A stretch of DNA of 64,000 bases from Camillea tinctor (Eukaryota; Ascomycota; Sordariomycetes; Xylariales; Xylariaceae), in NCBI GenBank assembly GCA_022578605.1, contig MU394106.1, forward strand, positions 190,310 to 254,309. The letters are read 5' to 3'. Numbering within the stretch: position 1 is the first letter of the stretch; the number at the start of each line of letters is the position of its first letter. The position numbers and the translations under genes are program-made. Positions 34,325 to 45,859 of the stretch are shown one piece after another. The notes under the pieces are model-generated. The model saw nothing but the letters and a program-made list of their open reading frames with translations, searched no databases and was not told the DNA's origin.

Positions 34325-36615
34325 ATGGAGCTTTCTACGACTACAGGGGTGGGCACTCTACCTCGGAAAGAAGAGATATCAGCAGCATATACGCAGTCCG
34401 CATTTTTAACGAGTGCTTCAGCCCAGGACCCTTACAGATATCAAGTTGGCTATGGAAATACTTTCGTATCTGAAGCACTGTAAGTTTATCAGAGACAACG
34501 ATGAACGAGATGGGCCGGGTCTTAACCTAGAGTTCTAGACCAGGAACGATACCCCCGACTCAGAACACACCACAAAGGTGTAAATATGGTCTATACTCGG
34601 AGCAGCTAAATGGCACCAGTTTTATATCTCCTAGAAACACACTTCAGCATGTGTGGTTCTACCGTATCATACCCTCAATGGCTACTGGGGAAACTAAGAA
34701 ACTAGATACCGGTTATCAGGATGTAGGTTGACATTTTGACCTGCCCGAATAGCTTTCCTCATGTTAGCCAAACTGCATACACTAACAGCACTATCAAGAT
34801 CGAATCAAGCTTCATACCCGGGAATATGAATGTAGAGTTTGTTCCTCGTGGACTTTGCTGGTTACCCTTCACAGTGCCGAGCACAAATAGCCGGGTAGAT
34901 TTCGTCCAAGGCATCAAGACCATAGCCGGCAACGGAGACTCCGTAACTAAGGAGGGCCTCGCGATACACATATATACCGCCAATGCTTCCATGAATAACC
35001 GGGCATTCTGTAGCCATGATGGAGACATGCTTATTCTACCGCAGATTGGAAGACTTGATATCAAAACGGAAATGGGAAAGTAAGAAAAAGTTTCATAATC
35101 TCATCACGCCACGCGCTACTCTGACATCATTTTTAGCATGATGGTTCGTCCAGGTGAGCTGGTTGTTATCCAAGCAGGGATCAAATTCCAAGTGAATTTG
35201 CCTGACGGCCCGTCAAGAGGATGTGAGGAAACCCCCAACCGCTTGGTATGTACTATCATTGACATCGGTCTAGATATCCAGGAGGTGTTCGGCTCCCACT
35301 ATGAGTTGCCTGATATGGGCCCACTGGGGAGTAATGGCATGGCTCTACCTCGCAACTTCGAGTTTCCTATCGCCTCGTTTGATGAAGATTTGAGTGAATG
35401 GGATGGTGAGTGATACTAGAATCTATCATCTAAGCTAATTTTTCACGGTCAACATGAAGTATGCTGGTCTTAGGGGGAGGGGGGGGAGGGGCTGCTATAT
35501 ATGTAACCCCCATTAAAATGGCAACCAGCCTGCGATTCTGACCACTGCATGCTGCTATACCAGCTCAAAATATCCCCTGATCAGATACTGACAGCTAGTA
35601 GTTGTGGTCAAGATTGCAGGGAAGCTATGGACTGCAAAGCAAAGTCACACTCCGTTCGACGTGGTCGCATGGCATGGGAAGTAAGGCATCCTAGTCCCTA
35701 CCAACATAACTTTGGGTTAGAAGCTAATGGGTATGCAAGTTATGTCCCATATAAATATGCGGCCGAGAAGTTCATCAACACGGCAGTTGTCGATAGGGAC
35801 CAGAGCGATCCGACACTGTACACTGTCCTCACAGCAAAATCGAAAATACCTGACGTTGCCATTTCGGAGGTGATACTTTTCACACCAAAGTGGAACGTTA
35901 GCACCAACAGCTTTCGCCCACCCGTATGTCCTTCCTAACAATCCTGATGATGATGATGATGGTATAACGATTGGTAGCATATTAATACGAGTTTCTTACC
36001 AGTACTACCATCGTAACATGGCGGCCGAGTTGATGGGGATCATATATGGCAAATACAACGGTACGAGCCGTGATCTTCGCCCCGGCGGACTTAGCTACCA
36101 GCCGAGTTTCGCAGCACACGGAGGTGAGCAATGGACATGCGACTTGACTTTAACCCCTTAGAGAACTTCAAACAAAGACTTACCTTACTGTCTTAGAATC
36201 ATACGAAGCTTTCCAGAAGGCGAGCAACTGTGAACTCAAGCCGGAATGGGTTGGAGAAGGAACTCTAGGTAAGTAAGCACCTAAACACGTGAGGCGATAT
36301 ACATAGGAGTAGGTTAGGTGCTGACGACGGGCTACCTTGCCCTTTAGCCTTTATGTTTCACATCGGTACACATGTCGGCCTGACCAAGTACGCGCTAGAA
36401 CGCAGCGGCGTTCTTCAAGGTACGTTTGCACAACTCATAGGATCTTGTAGGTCATGTTGTTCCAGGTGATCAGTAAAACTTATAAGTGGGACTTGCTCAC
36501 AGGACTTACTCCTGGCCTCGGCGCATCGTTCAAACCCCATTTCTTCGACCACGCGGACGAGATTAGAGAAGATTTGAGAAAGGCTAGACAAAGACCAGAG
36601 GATTCCGGGTTATAG
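34325..36615 (+). CDS. Homogentisate 1,2-dioxygenase family protein (divergent paralogue, 11 exons)
   Basis: Eleven exons: 34325-34479, 34539-34722, 34799-35079, 35137-35222, 35274-35405, 35599-35680, 35740-35923, 36003-36123, 36197-36268, 36348-36419, 36503-36615; 493 aa in phase throughout. Family blocks: DPYRYQVGYGNTFVSEALPG, NTPQRCKYGLYSEQLNGTSF, VDFVQGIKTIAGNGD, RPGELVVIQAGIKFQVNLPD, HTPFDVVAWHGNYVPYKY, SFRPPYYHRNMAAELMG, AFMFHIG. Iron ligands of the human enzyme (His335, Glu341, His371) align with His371, Glu377 and His407 at identical spacing; Tyr350 aligns with Tyr386. The position of human His292 is Gln328 (VVDRDQSDPT), so the residue that engages the ring hydroxyl is changed. Iron binding is therefore expected; turnover of homogentisate to maleylacetoacetate is uncertain. 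No fumarylacetoacetase or maleylacetoacetate isomerase gene is nearby. Exon 3's left edge is the least certain splice. Confidence 0.87.
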
Positions 36616-37685
36616 GGGTATATGTATGTCAAGTTCGATTAGAAAAAAAGGAAGAGTTCTGGAAAATCGGATGAACCCTAGAATCAAAGTGCTATAATAG
36701 GGTGCGGATATGTATAATTGACAAGACGCTAATTCGTCTTGGTATATCGACTAGTAGGTTAGGTATGTAACATAACTCGTATTGGACGGGTTATTAGATT
36801 AAGTTTGGTTAGTTTGAAGATGGCAAACTAGAAAGAAAGAAAGAAAGATGAAAGAGAAAAAAGAAAAAAAGAAGAAGAAGGATCATCTGTCATCAGCGAA
36901 GGCGAAGGGTTCTTGTGCAGCTGAGACCCCCCGCTTTTCTAAAGGATGTTAGATACTGTTTTAGGGAGTTGCGGTAGGGATCCTTCCTCTGGAATTCTGC
37001 GACATGAGCTGTTTTAGTAGTATGTACATAGGTAGTAGGCAGCCTACGGAGTACATACCTATATTAACTTTAAAGTTGGTAAGGATCCCTACTATATCTA
37101 CTAGGTTAGGTAAATACTCTTCTTCTTCTTCTTCTTCCTACATCATCAACCTCTTCTTGTAAGTCTTGAATCTTACCTTCTGCCCACCTGGTGTGTTGTG
37201 CGTGTTATATGATCAAGATTTCCCTAATTTTCTATTCGTCGAGCCAAGCAACCCAAGCAAGCACAGGTCCATCTGTCATCCGCGCGTCGTCACCCCCTCC
37301 AAGAAGCTCCGCCACAAAGTCTGTTGTTCCCGATTTGGAGCCATTTTTTAAATTGAAATCCCATTCCCGTCCTTACACAAAAAGCCTGAGTTGCGAACGC
37401 CGGCGATCCGACCCATTAATTCTTTTTATTCTTTATTTTTCTCTCTCTCTTCTATTTTCTTCTCTTTCAGAACGAGTGGCCAATTCGTCAACCTACCTTG
37501 GTGATTGATTAAGTCGCATCGAATCGATTACCAACTAAAACCACCCTACCTAATCTCTTCCTACTTAAGCTGCCAAGAATAAAATACATAACAACCACCA
37601 CCAACTACTTAACACCTACACCTCCATCCCCCGAGAACATAAAACTCGCATCGCGAACCGCTCCGCTCTAGCATCAGCCACCACT
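36616..37685. other. Intergenic; promoter and possible 5'UTR intron of the CYSTM gene
   Basis: AAAG repeats near 36829-36848 and CTT repeats at 37114-37137. A strong polypyrimidine tract ending in TTTCAG near 37470 looks like the 3' end of a 5'UTR intron of the gene at 37686 (inference). No CDS is seen. Confidence 0.5.
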
Positions 37686-38030
37686 ATGTCCAACAAATTC
37701 GACGAGCCGCCCGCCTACGGACAAGGCGGACCGCAGCACCCCCAAGCCGCCTACCAAGGGGGCTACCCGCCTCAGCAGCAACAGCAGTACGGCGGCCCTC
37801 CCCCCCAAGGCTATTATCAAAGCAACCCGAACATGGGATACTACCAGCAGCAAGGCCCGCCGCCGCCGGGCCAGGGGGGCTACTACCCTCCGCAGCAGGG
37901 CTACGGCCCCGGCGGCTACCCGCCCCAGGGCTACTACCAGAACCAGCAGAGCCGGTCGGGGTCCGACGGCTGCTTGGGCGCCTTGCTCGGCGCGCTAGCT
38001 TGCTGCTGCTGCTTGGACTTCCTGTTCTAA
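37686..38030 (+). CDS. CYSTM-type small protein (Pro/Gly/Tyr/Gln-rich with C-terminal cysteine-rich membrane module)
   Basis: A 114-aa single exon starting MSNKFDEPPAYG. Residues 5-90 are repeats of GYYPPQQ, GGYPPQGYY and PPPQGYYQ type, a low-complexity tail like those preceding CYSTM modules. Residues about 94-114 read DGCLGALLGALACCCCLDFLF. This is a short hydrophobic segment with a cluster of cysteines ending at the C-terminus, as in CYSTM (cysteine-rich transmembrane) proteins of eukaryotes. Such proteins are tail-anchored and linked to stress tolerance and metal or redox handling at the plasma membrane; the precise role here is inferred only. The PPxY-like tyrosine/proline repeats could recruit WW-domain ubiquitin ligases. 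The gene has a long AT-poor leader and a clear 3' flank. Confidence 0.85.
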   Translation: MSNKFDEPPAYGQGGPQHPQAAYQGGYPPQQQQQYGGPPPQGYYQSNPNMGYYQQQGPPPPGQGGYYPPQQGYGPGGYPPQGYYQNQQSRSGSDGCLGALLGALACCCCLDFLF

Positions 38031-39027
38031 GTCAGGCTAAGCTGAGGAGGGTCCTTCTTCACGCGCACAAGGGTGTGTATTCCCTGTGAAGATGGGGAAG
38101 GAAGAGGGGGGAAACAAAGCATTTTTTGAATTTTTCTTTTTTTTCGCGCAAGGCGCGTCGAAAGGACCGGCCGGATAGGGAAGGGATTAGACGGCTGTAT
38201 GGGGGTTATGTGTGCTATGATATAAGAGAGAGCCGCCGATGAGACCCCGAGAGTGTGAGCATGGGACTATGCAGAGAAAGAGAAAGGGGATGAAGATTCG
38301 GACATATATACGTAATCAACGGGCCCCCCTTAGCCCCAGGGTATGAGTACTAGAGCATGGAGAGAGAAAGGCTAAGGACGAGACGGGATGGGTCGTCGTT
38401 ATTTGGGTTCCGAATTCGGGGAATCCACAACTCCCTAGAATACCACGAACGGATGGTGTGGTGTTTTTTGTTGGACTACTAGTAACTCGTCCTAAGATGG
38501 CCAAGTCACAGTTCGGCGTTTTTTTGTTGTTATTATTTTTATTCTCTCATAGGTCATGAGATTAGCATGTTCTATTTTGAAATACAATTTTTGAAAAAGT
38601 ATTACGAGTATCTTGTATTATATGGTGCCTCCCCCCCCTTTTTTTCTCTTCTCTCTCTACAGGGAGCTTCACAAACAAGTGGCCCGGAGTTGCCTTAGAT
38701 GCCTCTGTAATAAAGGGGGAGAGGATCTTGTTGAAAAAAGAAAAAAAAAACCCTGTTATTCTCTACAAACTACTTACTATTCTATCTTTCTACACTTGAA
38801 CTATAAACATATAGGTTACAACAATTTCCCTATCCGCCACACGTCTTGTCTGATAATATAATGATGATGATGTTGATGACAACGTGAAATGTATATACAT
38901 ATATTTCAGGTAGTATTTAAACCATATAAATGCAGTGACCTACTTGCCAAGCAGGTAGGTTGTGGGATATATATACTCCGCGACAGGAATCCACCAATTC
39001 TCAACGCGTAGAAGACAACCAAAAAAA
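38031..39027. other. Intergenic between convergent genes
   Basis: 3' flanks of the CYSTM gene (plus) and the FAD monooxygenase (minus). It includes mononucleotide and ATG-repeat stretches (38861-38876). No gene is seen. Confidence 0.6.
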
Positions 39028-40626
39028 TCACGCGTGAACGCCATTAGTGGTTGCAGTGGCCGCAGCCTGGTTCTTTTCGAGCCCCGCGAACAGCTCCTCG
39101 AACTTGTCCCCAGCCTCCTTGACGCAGTCGTACGAGTACAGCATGTCCTGGACCTCGGGGCTCGCCCACTTGTCGGGCACGGGCTTCCCCTTCTCCTTGG
39201 CCTCCGCGAACTGGCGGTCGCGCTCCTCCTTGGCCTTGCCCTCGCCGAGGTGCAGCGCGCGGCCCGAGAAGGCGGCCAGGTCCACCATCATGGTGGTGCG
39301 GTCCTTGCGCAGAAGCTCGTAGACCTTGAGGGCGCGCGCGATGGCGGCGCGGTCGGCGCCGCCCCCGGGAACGCGCGCTACGCACTCGGCTAGCGTGGCG
39401 CCGTCTTCGATCGCCATGGTGGCGCCCTGCGCCAGGTGCGGCAGCGTCGGGTGGCAGGCGTCGCCTACGAGGGCGACGGAGCCGATAGTCCAGCTCGCGA
39501 GGGGCCCGTGCGAGCGCAGCTTCCATTCGCAGACCTCGCCCTCGGGTACGAGGTTCAGCATGCGCTGCACCAGGGGGCAGAAGTCGCCGTAGACCTTCAG
39601 CATCTGCTCCTTGCTGCCGCGCGTCGTGTAAGTGGCTCCCGGGGCGATGGCGAAGTTGACGTCGGGCTGGCACGTCGACAGGTTGTAGATGGTCTTATTG
39701 CTGATGGGGTAGGCGACGATATGCCGCTTCTCACCGATCCAGCGCAACGCGCAGTCGGCGTCGAGCAGCGCCAACATCTCCGGGTCGTGCTCCATCTCGG
39801 AGCGCGTGAGCATGATACGGTAGGCGGCCTGGCCCGTGTCCTCAACCTCGGCTGAGATGTCGAGCGCGCGCAGCAGCGCCGTCCGCGCCACGGACTTGAT
39901 ACCGTCGGCAGCAAGCAGTACATCGGTTTCGACCTGCTCAGGCTCGCCATGGCGGGGCTTGACAGTGAACAGGGTGGTATCGCCGTGGCCGGGCGCGCCC
40001 CAGCTGTCGACGCTAACTAATGAGGTTGAGAAGCGGAAAGTGATACGTTCCGACTCGCGCTGGCAGGCTTCGTATAGCCCACCAGCGAGCGAGGCACGGT
40101 GCCCGGTGCTGTGCGGATACCCGTACTTCTCAGCAATATCGGGCATGAGCACATGCGCAAGCTCGCGGTCCGTGGAACCCTCCCGGATACTCGACGACTT
40201 GATGTTAGTCGCCTCAGCTGAGATGGTTTCCCAGCAGCCCCAGCGGTCTAATATGCGCGCTAAGTTTGGGGCCAACTGAATGCCGGCCCCGACAAATCCG
40301 AGGTTTGATGCTGTCTCATACACTGTGACATGCCTGAAGCCCTTCTTTGCGAAGGCCAGCGCGGTTGCGAGACCGCCCATGCCTATGAATTTGAATTTTT
40401 ATCAGCTCAATTTTTTCATTTCTCTTGATCCACGTTCATCTTCCTTTCTCCCCTCTCACTCTCTATCTTACGTCCTTTTTGACATAGGTATCGTGTATAT
40501 GGACGTTGATGTGCGGATAAAACGGATGAATGAATGAGTGTAAGAGTAGTAGAGTGTAAGCTGGCTGCTATATTTTCACTTACCCGCCCCGATGACAGAT
40601 ATCCTGAGATCTCTGTAGTCCGACAT
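39028..40626 (-). CDS. FAD-dependent aromatic monooxygenase, salicylate-hydroxylase-like
   Basis: Two minus-strand exons, 40584-40626 and 39028-40382, are split by a 201-nt intron that interrupts the FAD motif; joined length is 465 aa. The join restores ISVIGAGMGGLATALAF (GxGxxG Rossmann motif). Further motifs: FVGAGIQLAPNLARILDRWG; the DG motif VLLAADGIKSVAR; and the GD motif SVALVGDACHPTLPHLAQGA with ATMAIEDGATLAECV, which binds the FAD ribityl chain. This is a class A flavoprotein hydroxylase, using NAD(P)H and O2 on a phenolic or aromatic acid; salicylate and 6-hydroxynicotinate hydroxylases share the layout. Exact substrate is unknown. The C-terminal ~60 residues are charged and poorly conserved in the family. 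It is about 2.4 kb from the HGD paralogue; a common aromatic substrate route is only a guess. Confidence 0.9.
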
Positions 40627-41843
40627 GTTTACCCCTTTTATTTCTTCTGGTGGTTATTCAAGTCAAGAGAAGGGGGAAGGAAATGAGAATGAGTATGTGA
40701 TATATCGTGTAAGTCAAACTGGTATAATGTTACAAGCTTGGCAAGGAGAAAAAAAAAGACTCAGAAATGTGTCGCTCTCTGTCGTTAAAACATGTATACA
40801 CGAAAACTGCTACAGACAACTTCTCTCTCTATTTCATCAGCCATTTATATAGCTCGGCAGCTTCATTAGCTAAATACAGGCTCCGTGTTAAAGAGCACTA
40901 TAGAACATGGACGTATCTCCGTCGGCGTATAAAATACAGCCGAGAAGGTTAAGCAGAGTGACCAAGCCACTCGACGAATAATGTGGGTATTCAGTGGCCC
41001 TCTTTCCGGATAATTGAGGGGGTGGACACTCGCGGGGGAATTTTGTTGGTCCTGTTTCGGCAGTGTAGATGGAGACCCTGGACACCTTAGGGAAATTATT
41101 TCACCTGAAGAGGCTCTCCTGTCTCTTTGCTGCTGGGGGTTTCTTTGATAAGGCGACTTACACTATATACGCATACGTAGCAGCCCTTGTAGCAGCCCAT
41201 GTTGCATTAGAAGGCTCCACCTACCGGGGAACGACGAGATCAGAAATGGAAGCTGAACTTGTTACTGGATGATTCAAGTCTGCAAGTGTCTTGCGATGTC
41301 ATAGAGAATGTCCTTCTAAACCAGGCACAACTACGTAGGCAGGTTAGTTGGTCTAGGCTAGGGTAGGGTAGTAGTGAACTACATATGACCCTAGAAGAAA
41401 AAAAAAGTCTGATAGTAGTATGTAGTCTCTGGATAGTCTCGGAGAAGTGCAGGTGATGGTGACGATGGTGGGGGTCTTCCTCCGCTATTAAGCCGAGTTG
41501 CAGATATATATGGTGTACGGAGTTAGTATGATAGATATTATCGATACTCTTATCGTTCAATTGTATCGATAAGATGATAACCTGATAACCTGATAAAGAA
41601 CCGCATCTCCAACCCGATAGCGCGCATTAATCCCATCCCATCCTAGTATGCAATCAAGCCAATAATAAACAGCCTGACAGGGTTGAAGCTCTTACACCTA
41701 TTACATAGTACTTCCAAGGTTTCCCAAGTCATCGCATAAACTACAACTAATTAATTCCCAGACTTGTCTCAACCTTTTCATTCCTCTCCTCTCTCCTGTT
41801 TTGCCCTGGAGGCAAACAGTTCAAAACCTATGAAGCAAAAGAA
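40627..41843. other. Divergent intergenic region
   Basis: Lies between the FAD monooxygenase (minus) and the E2-like gene (plus), so it serves as promoter for both. It contains scattered short frames only. A stretch rich in ATCGATA and GATAACCTGATA words lies at 41540-41596. Confidence 0.55.
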
Positions 41844-43070
41844 TGGCTTCTTCCAGATTAAGTGCGCTGCCCGCGCTGAGAAGACAGCATCTTCTTGTTG
41901 AGTTGTACGTTCGCCATGATACCATACTTGATATAACTTGGCCTGACTTAGTATCTAACGTTGCCCGATCTTGTGATGCAGCGCCGGACTCAAACAAGCC
42001 TGTCCTGATGGAGTTTTCGTGAGCCTCACGCCCGGTGATCCTACTCTCTGGTCCGGTGTCATATTTGTTCGCGGCGGTGAGCTTGTTCTGGTGTTTAGTA
42101 TCGACTTGACTTGTCCTCTGGGTTTCTAATATGTTAGACAGGCCCATATTCCTCCGCCGTCCTGCGATTCCAGATCTCCTTCCCCGATATATATCCCCAG
42201 TTGCCGCCGCTCGTAACCTTCTCGACTGATATGTTCCACCCGCTGATAACTCCTCTCAGCACCTACATGTACACCACAGATATCCACGACAACGGTACCG
42301 TGAGCGCGACCGACGATGAACGCCTACCGCCTGGTGGATTTAGCCTCCGACATGGATTTCCCAACTGGTTTGGGCGCCGTGGAAGAAGAGATACCGTTAG
42401 TTCTAGACAATCGGGCGGACAGCAAGATGGACGGCAAACACCCCATAGACCACCTCCGGCCGATATGAGCAGTGGAGGCACACCTATATCTAAGGGTGCT
42501 GCGGTGGGGGATTCTCCAGATTTCGCAGATACTAGAAAGAGAGAGATATCCACTTTCGAGGTCCTTCGCTACATCCGTAGTACGTTTGATGACGAAGACG
42601 TTCTAGACTCGGTTCCTCTCGAGGCAGCTGGTAACCCAGGGGCCTGGCATGCCTGGCGGACTCACCGAATGGATAATGGGAAAGTGTTCCCAGAACCGGC
42701 TAGCGGTGGTAATGACGGTGGTGGTAGTGGTGGTAGTAGCGGTGGTGGTGCTGATGCTGGTGGTGAGACGGCAAGCACTACGGCCGCAACAGCGAGTCCC
42801 GACTCAGCAAGAAAACCTGGCGAGTGGAACTGGGAAGGTGTTTGGGAGGAAAGAGTCAAGAAAGGCATCTTTGCCAGTTTGTCCGAATCTGTCCTGTTTG
42901 GAGGGGTTGGCGCGGCAGATGACGCCGTGAGTTTTAGTCTTGAGTCCTCTGTGAATGACCGTACGCTCGCTGATGCAGCCACACAGATCCGCTTTCTGAG
43001 CATGGAGGAAGATGACGTTGAGGCAGTTAAAGATAACCTCTTGCGAACCTTGGGTCATACTACCGCGTGA
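41844..43070 (+). CDS. UBC-fold protein lacking the catalytic cysteine (E2 variant, AKTIP/FTS-like)
   Basis: Three exons, 41844-41905, 41982-42076 and 42142-43070, give 361 aa. The first two exons are too short to stand out as frames. Joined, the N-terminus reads RRQHLLVEFAGLKQACPDGV, SLTPGDPTLWSGVIFVRGGP, YSSAVLRFQISFPDIYPQLP, PLVTFSTDMFHPLITPLSTY: the start helix, sheet and YPxxPP turn of an E2 core. No cysteine occurs in exon 3, so the active-site Cys after the HPL motif is absent. The UBC core is followed by an insertion of about 100 polar residues, a conserved block FEVLRYIRSTFDDEDVLDS with NPGAWHAWRTHR, a Gly/Ser repeat, and a C-terminal helix region (WNWEGVWEERVKKGIFASLS). It probably acts as a scaffold or adaptor like AKTIP of the Hook complex (inference). 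Confidence 0.85.
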
Positions 43071-43380
43071 TTACGCCTTCCGACCCCGAAAAGCGGATTT
43101 CGCCTTTGGAATCCACGTCTTGGTATCAATACGCTACAAAGTTTCCCCCGGTCTACGGGTGATGTCTTCAACCTACAGCACGTTTACGGTTTAACGGTTT
43201 ACTGAGCTTGCCATGAGATTTATTCATATACACTATACCCCCGTTTCTTTTTCTAACCACCACAGTCTCATCTTCGTGTTTTTGACCATGTTAAATATAT
43301 CACACTTGCTTGTATCGTACTGCCTAATATTGCGTTAATTGAACCCCCAACATCATTCGAGATCCGTCAGGCCCCAGGCT
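43071..43380. other. Short intergenic region
   Basis: 3' flank of the E2-like gene and promoter of the next plus-strand gene. No further exon is evident. Confidence 0.5.
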
Positions 43381-45859
43381 ATGCCCGAAAGACCCTTACC
43401 CCCTGTGGTCATTTGTGTTAGCATTTTGATACCGGTTATTTTAATCCTCATCATTGTGACTACGATTTTCAAGGGCTTCAATCTTCTCTCGAAGCGCTGG
43501 CTCTGGTGGCCCAAGTCGCCAAAGCGACCGTGGGACGAAGAAACAGGGGTCGACCCCACGACTGCTTCGTCAAGAGAAAGCTTCACCAGTGTTAAGAGCA
43601 ACTTCATCGGTCAAGAAAAAGAATATGCCGTCGCCAGGCCGAGACCTATTCTTATCACCGAGTCAATCTACAGTGGAAATCCCCTCGCCACTGCATATCA
43701 TCAAACAGAACGAGGCCAAGAAACCCTATATCGAGGGTCCCAGGAAAACTAGCAACATTAGTGTTGATACGGGGCCCGAGAGGCCGTTGACGGTACGCAA
43801 GAAGCGGAAGAACCAAGGTGGGACCAGAAACAAGGAAAATTGGAAGGACGGCTATGATGAGTACCAGGTTGAAAGTAGCGTGCTTCCCAATAAACATGAC
43901 GATATACCGACAAACACAGCCTTAGATTCAGGTCAGGACCCCCATGGACTCATGGCATTCGTTTCTTCATCTCTACTTACAAAATGCTTGACACCTTAGA
44001 CAAACTTTTCGCCCCTTTGACCCCGAAAGCCAACTACCAGTCTCGTTCTTCGGATGTACCAATTAGAGCTACGTTGTCGCCGTCACGGCTTACAGGGTTG
44101 TGTTCATCCTTCAAGGAACGAGAAAGAGAATCGTCGGCGAAAACTACACGACGGTATATATTGCGTGACCCTAGTCAGTCTTCAGACGAACTTTCATCCG
44201 CGTCGTTCGATACATGGACTACAAACCCGTGGGATCGGTCACCAAACTCGAGCTCACTAGGGTTACCTTTTAGTGTCGGGGGTTCAGCTACCTCTCTTAG
44301 CCAGCCGAGTGACTCTATTTCAACCTTCCCGGCATCAGACTGTAGCATTCGCGATCCATACTTGCTTGTCCCACGTATCTCGGTCACCCCTGAAGTACGA
44401 GAGCTAGACAACGGGCGATCGAGCATGTGGGCCGCCATTGAAGTCTCCGGGCAACTGTATTGTCCACAGAATTACTCCTCAGCCAATCAAGCTACGAACT
44501 CTAATGTTAATGGCACTTGTTATATGCCTGTGAATCATGGTGGTGCTGGACTATCACGATATGGATATCTATACGATATGAAAGTAGATGTTCTACCCAC
44601 CGCGCAGACGTCTATCATCGACCTAGTCGACGATAATGATGCACCGAGGTAATGAACCCAGTCCCATATCTGTGAGCAAGTCGCTGATATGAGCTAGGAT
44701 CATTGGCCCTGGTTCTAGCTTATTGCTGCTAGCTTACATATATATCGGGATGTCACGACATTCCCAGCCACACAAATCTCTCCAGCATGAATCTAATGAT
44801 ATCATGGCTGATTTGGAATACCAGCTTGGAAGTGTTGAGATCGAATACCTCCAGGTCCGCGTTCGCTATCGCCATTCATGGTTTCCGTCATTTCAAGAAT
44901 CCTCCTTCGACGACAACATATCATCGTGTCAGACTAAGCTAGAATCAACTGCAATTGGTGTAATCAAACGTCAGAACTCAATAGCTGCTCAGTCACCTCG
45001 TCTCAGCTCTGCTTCCAATCCTATTTCTAGCATTATAGCTTCTCACTGGGGTCCAGCTCGAGCTAAAGAAATGATGCGCAAAGTCAAGTTACAACGGGAG
45101 ACGAGTTCACGCCAGGAAAGAAAGTTGGGCGCCACACATGCTAGCAGAAACATTAGCCGTGGTGGCAGCGACGCCGGGACAGAAATCCGAGAAAAAGCTG
45201 GTATTGAGTTCTCTACTCCCCGACCACAAACCGCTGTAGGATCACGACATGGCAGACCCGTACACGTGCCCCGCCGACAAGCTAGTCTGCAAAAACGAAT
45301 TTCTCTTCCCGCAGTCAGGTATGATGAAGATCCAGACATTGATCCCGCGCGCAAGATATGGACTAAAATGCGTCGCACTTCGTCGGGCGTGGATCACCCA
45401 GCCTTCCATGTGAGCAAAACAGACTACTCCCCTGCCTCGACAACCAAGTCTGTGGTCTCACAACACAAAGCAGCGACAGTGACAGCAAGATCAGCAGCAC
45501 CTATGCTGCTTGATCCCGAGCTAGGGACTGTGGGGGCTGAGCGCCGGAGAGACCGCATCCGCGACACGACGGTACTAGATCGTCGCTCCATCGGTGCAGA
45601 GGGCCTGAAAAGCCTCATGCCATCACTGTCGCTGTCTATGACTTCCACAAGCACCACGAGCTCGTGTAGAAGCGATAGGGAAAGGGGGAAGGAAGAAGAG
45701 CGTGACTCGTTCGATAACCGGCCTCTTAGATCACCGCGGCGTGGGGCGGACACCTACGGAAAACGGGATGTGAAACCACAGCAGCACCAGCAGAAAATTC
45801 TCGAAGGGTCGCGGAAGCGGGGAGATGGCGGACGCTGGAGTCTGGGAGGCTGGTGGTGA
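43381..45859 (+). CDS. Sel1/Ubx2-annotated fungal family protein, N-terminal membrane helix (5' model uncertain)
   Basis: The well-supported part is 44000-44648 joined to 44698-45859 by a 49-nt intron (GTAATG...CTAG). The join restores DDNDAPRIIGPGSSLLLLAY, matching a fungal family block (SMWAAIEVSGQL, YGYLYDMKVDVLPT, MADLEYQLGSVEIEYLQVRV, QTKLESTAIGVIKRQNSI, NPISSIIASHWGPARAKEMM). Such proteins are often annotated ubiquitin-protein ligase Sel1/Ubx2, but I see no catalytic ligase or UBX domain. The 5' part is inferred: 43381-43588 encodes a membrane helix (VVICVSILIPVILILIIVTT); 43674-43931 encodes EIPSPLHIIKQNEAK with the basic TVRKKRKNQ; putative introns are 43589-43673 and 43932-43999. With these joins the protein is 758 aa and in phase. 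Alternatively 43381-43752 is a separate 123-aa membrane protein. The C-terminus is Ser/Arg-rich and disordered. Confidence 0.62.

Noticed and set aside
39044..39673. Minus-strand 209-aa frame and plus-strand frames of 139-147 aa over 39-40.3 kb
   Set aside because: Out-of-frame or antisense readings of the FAD monooxygenase, Arg/Pro/Gly biased.
44723..45859. Independent gene starting MLLAYIYIGMSRH
   Set aside because: The preceding 49-nt intron joins it in frame to the upstream exon and restores a known family block, so it is a last exon.
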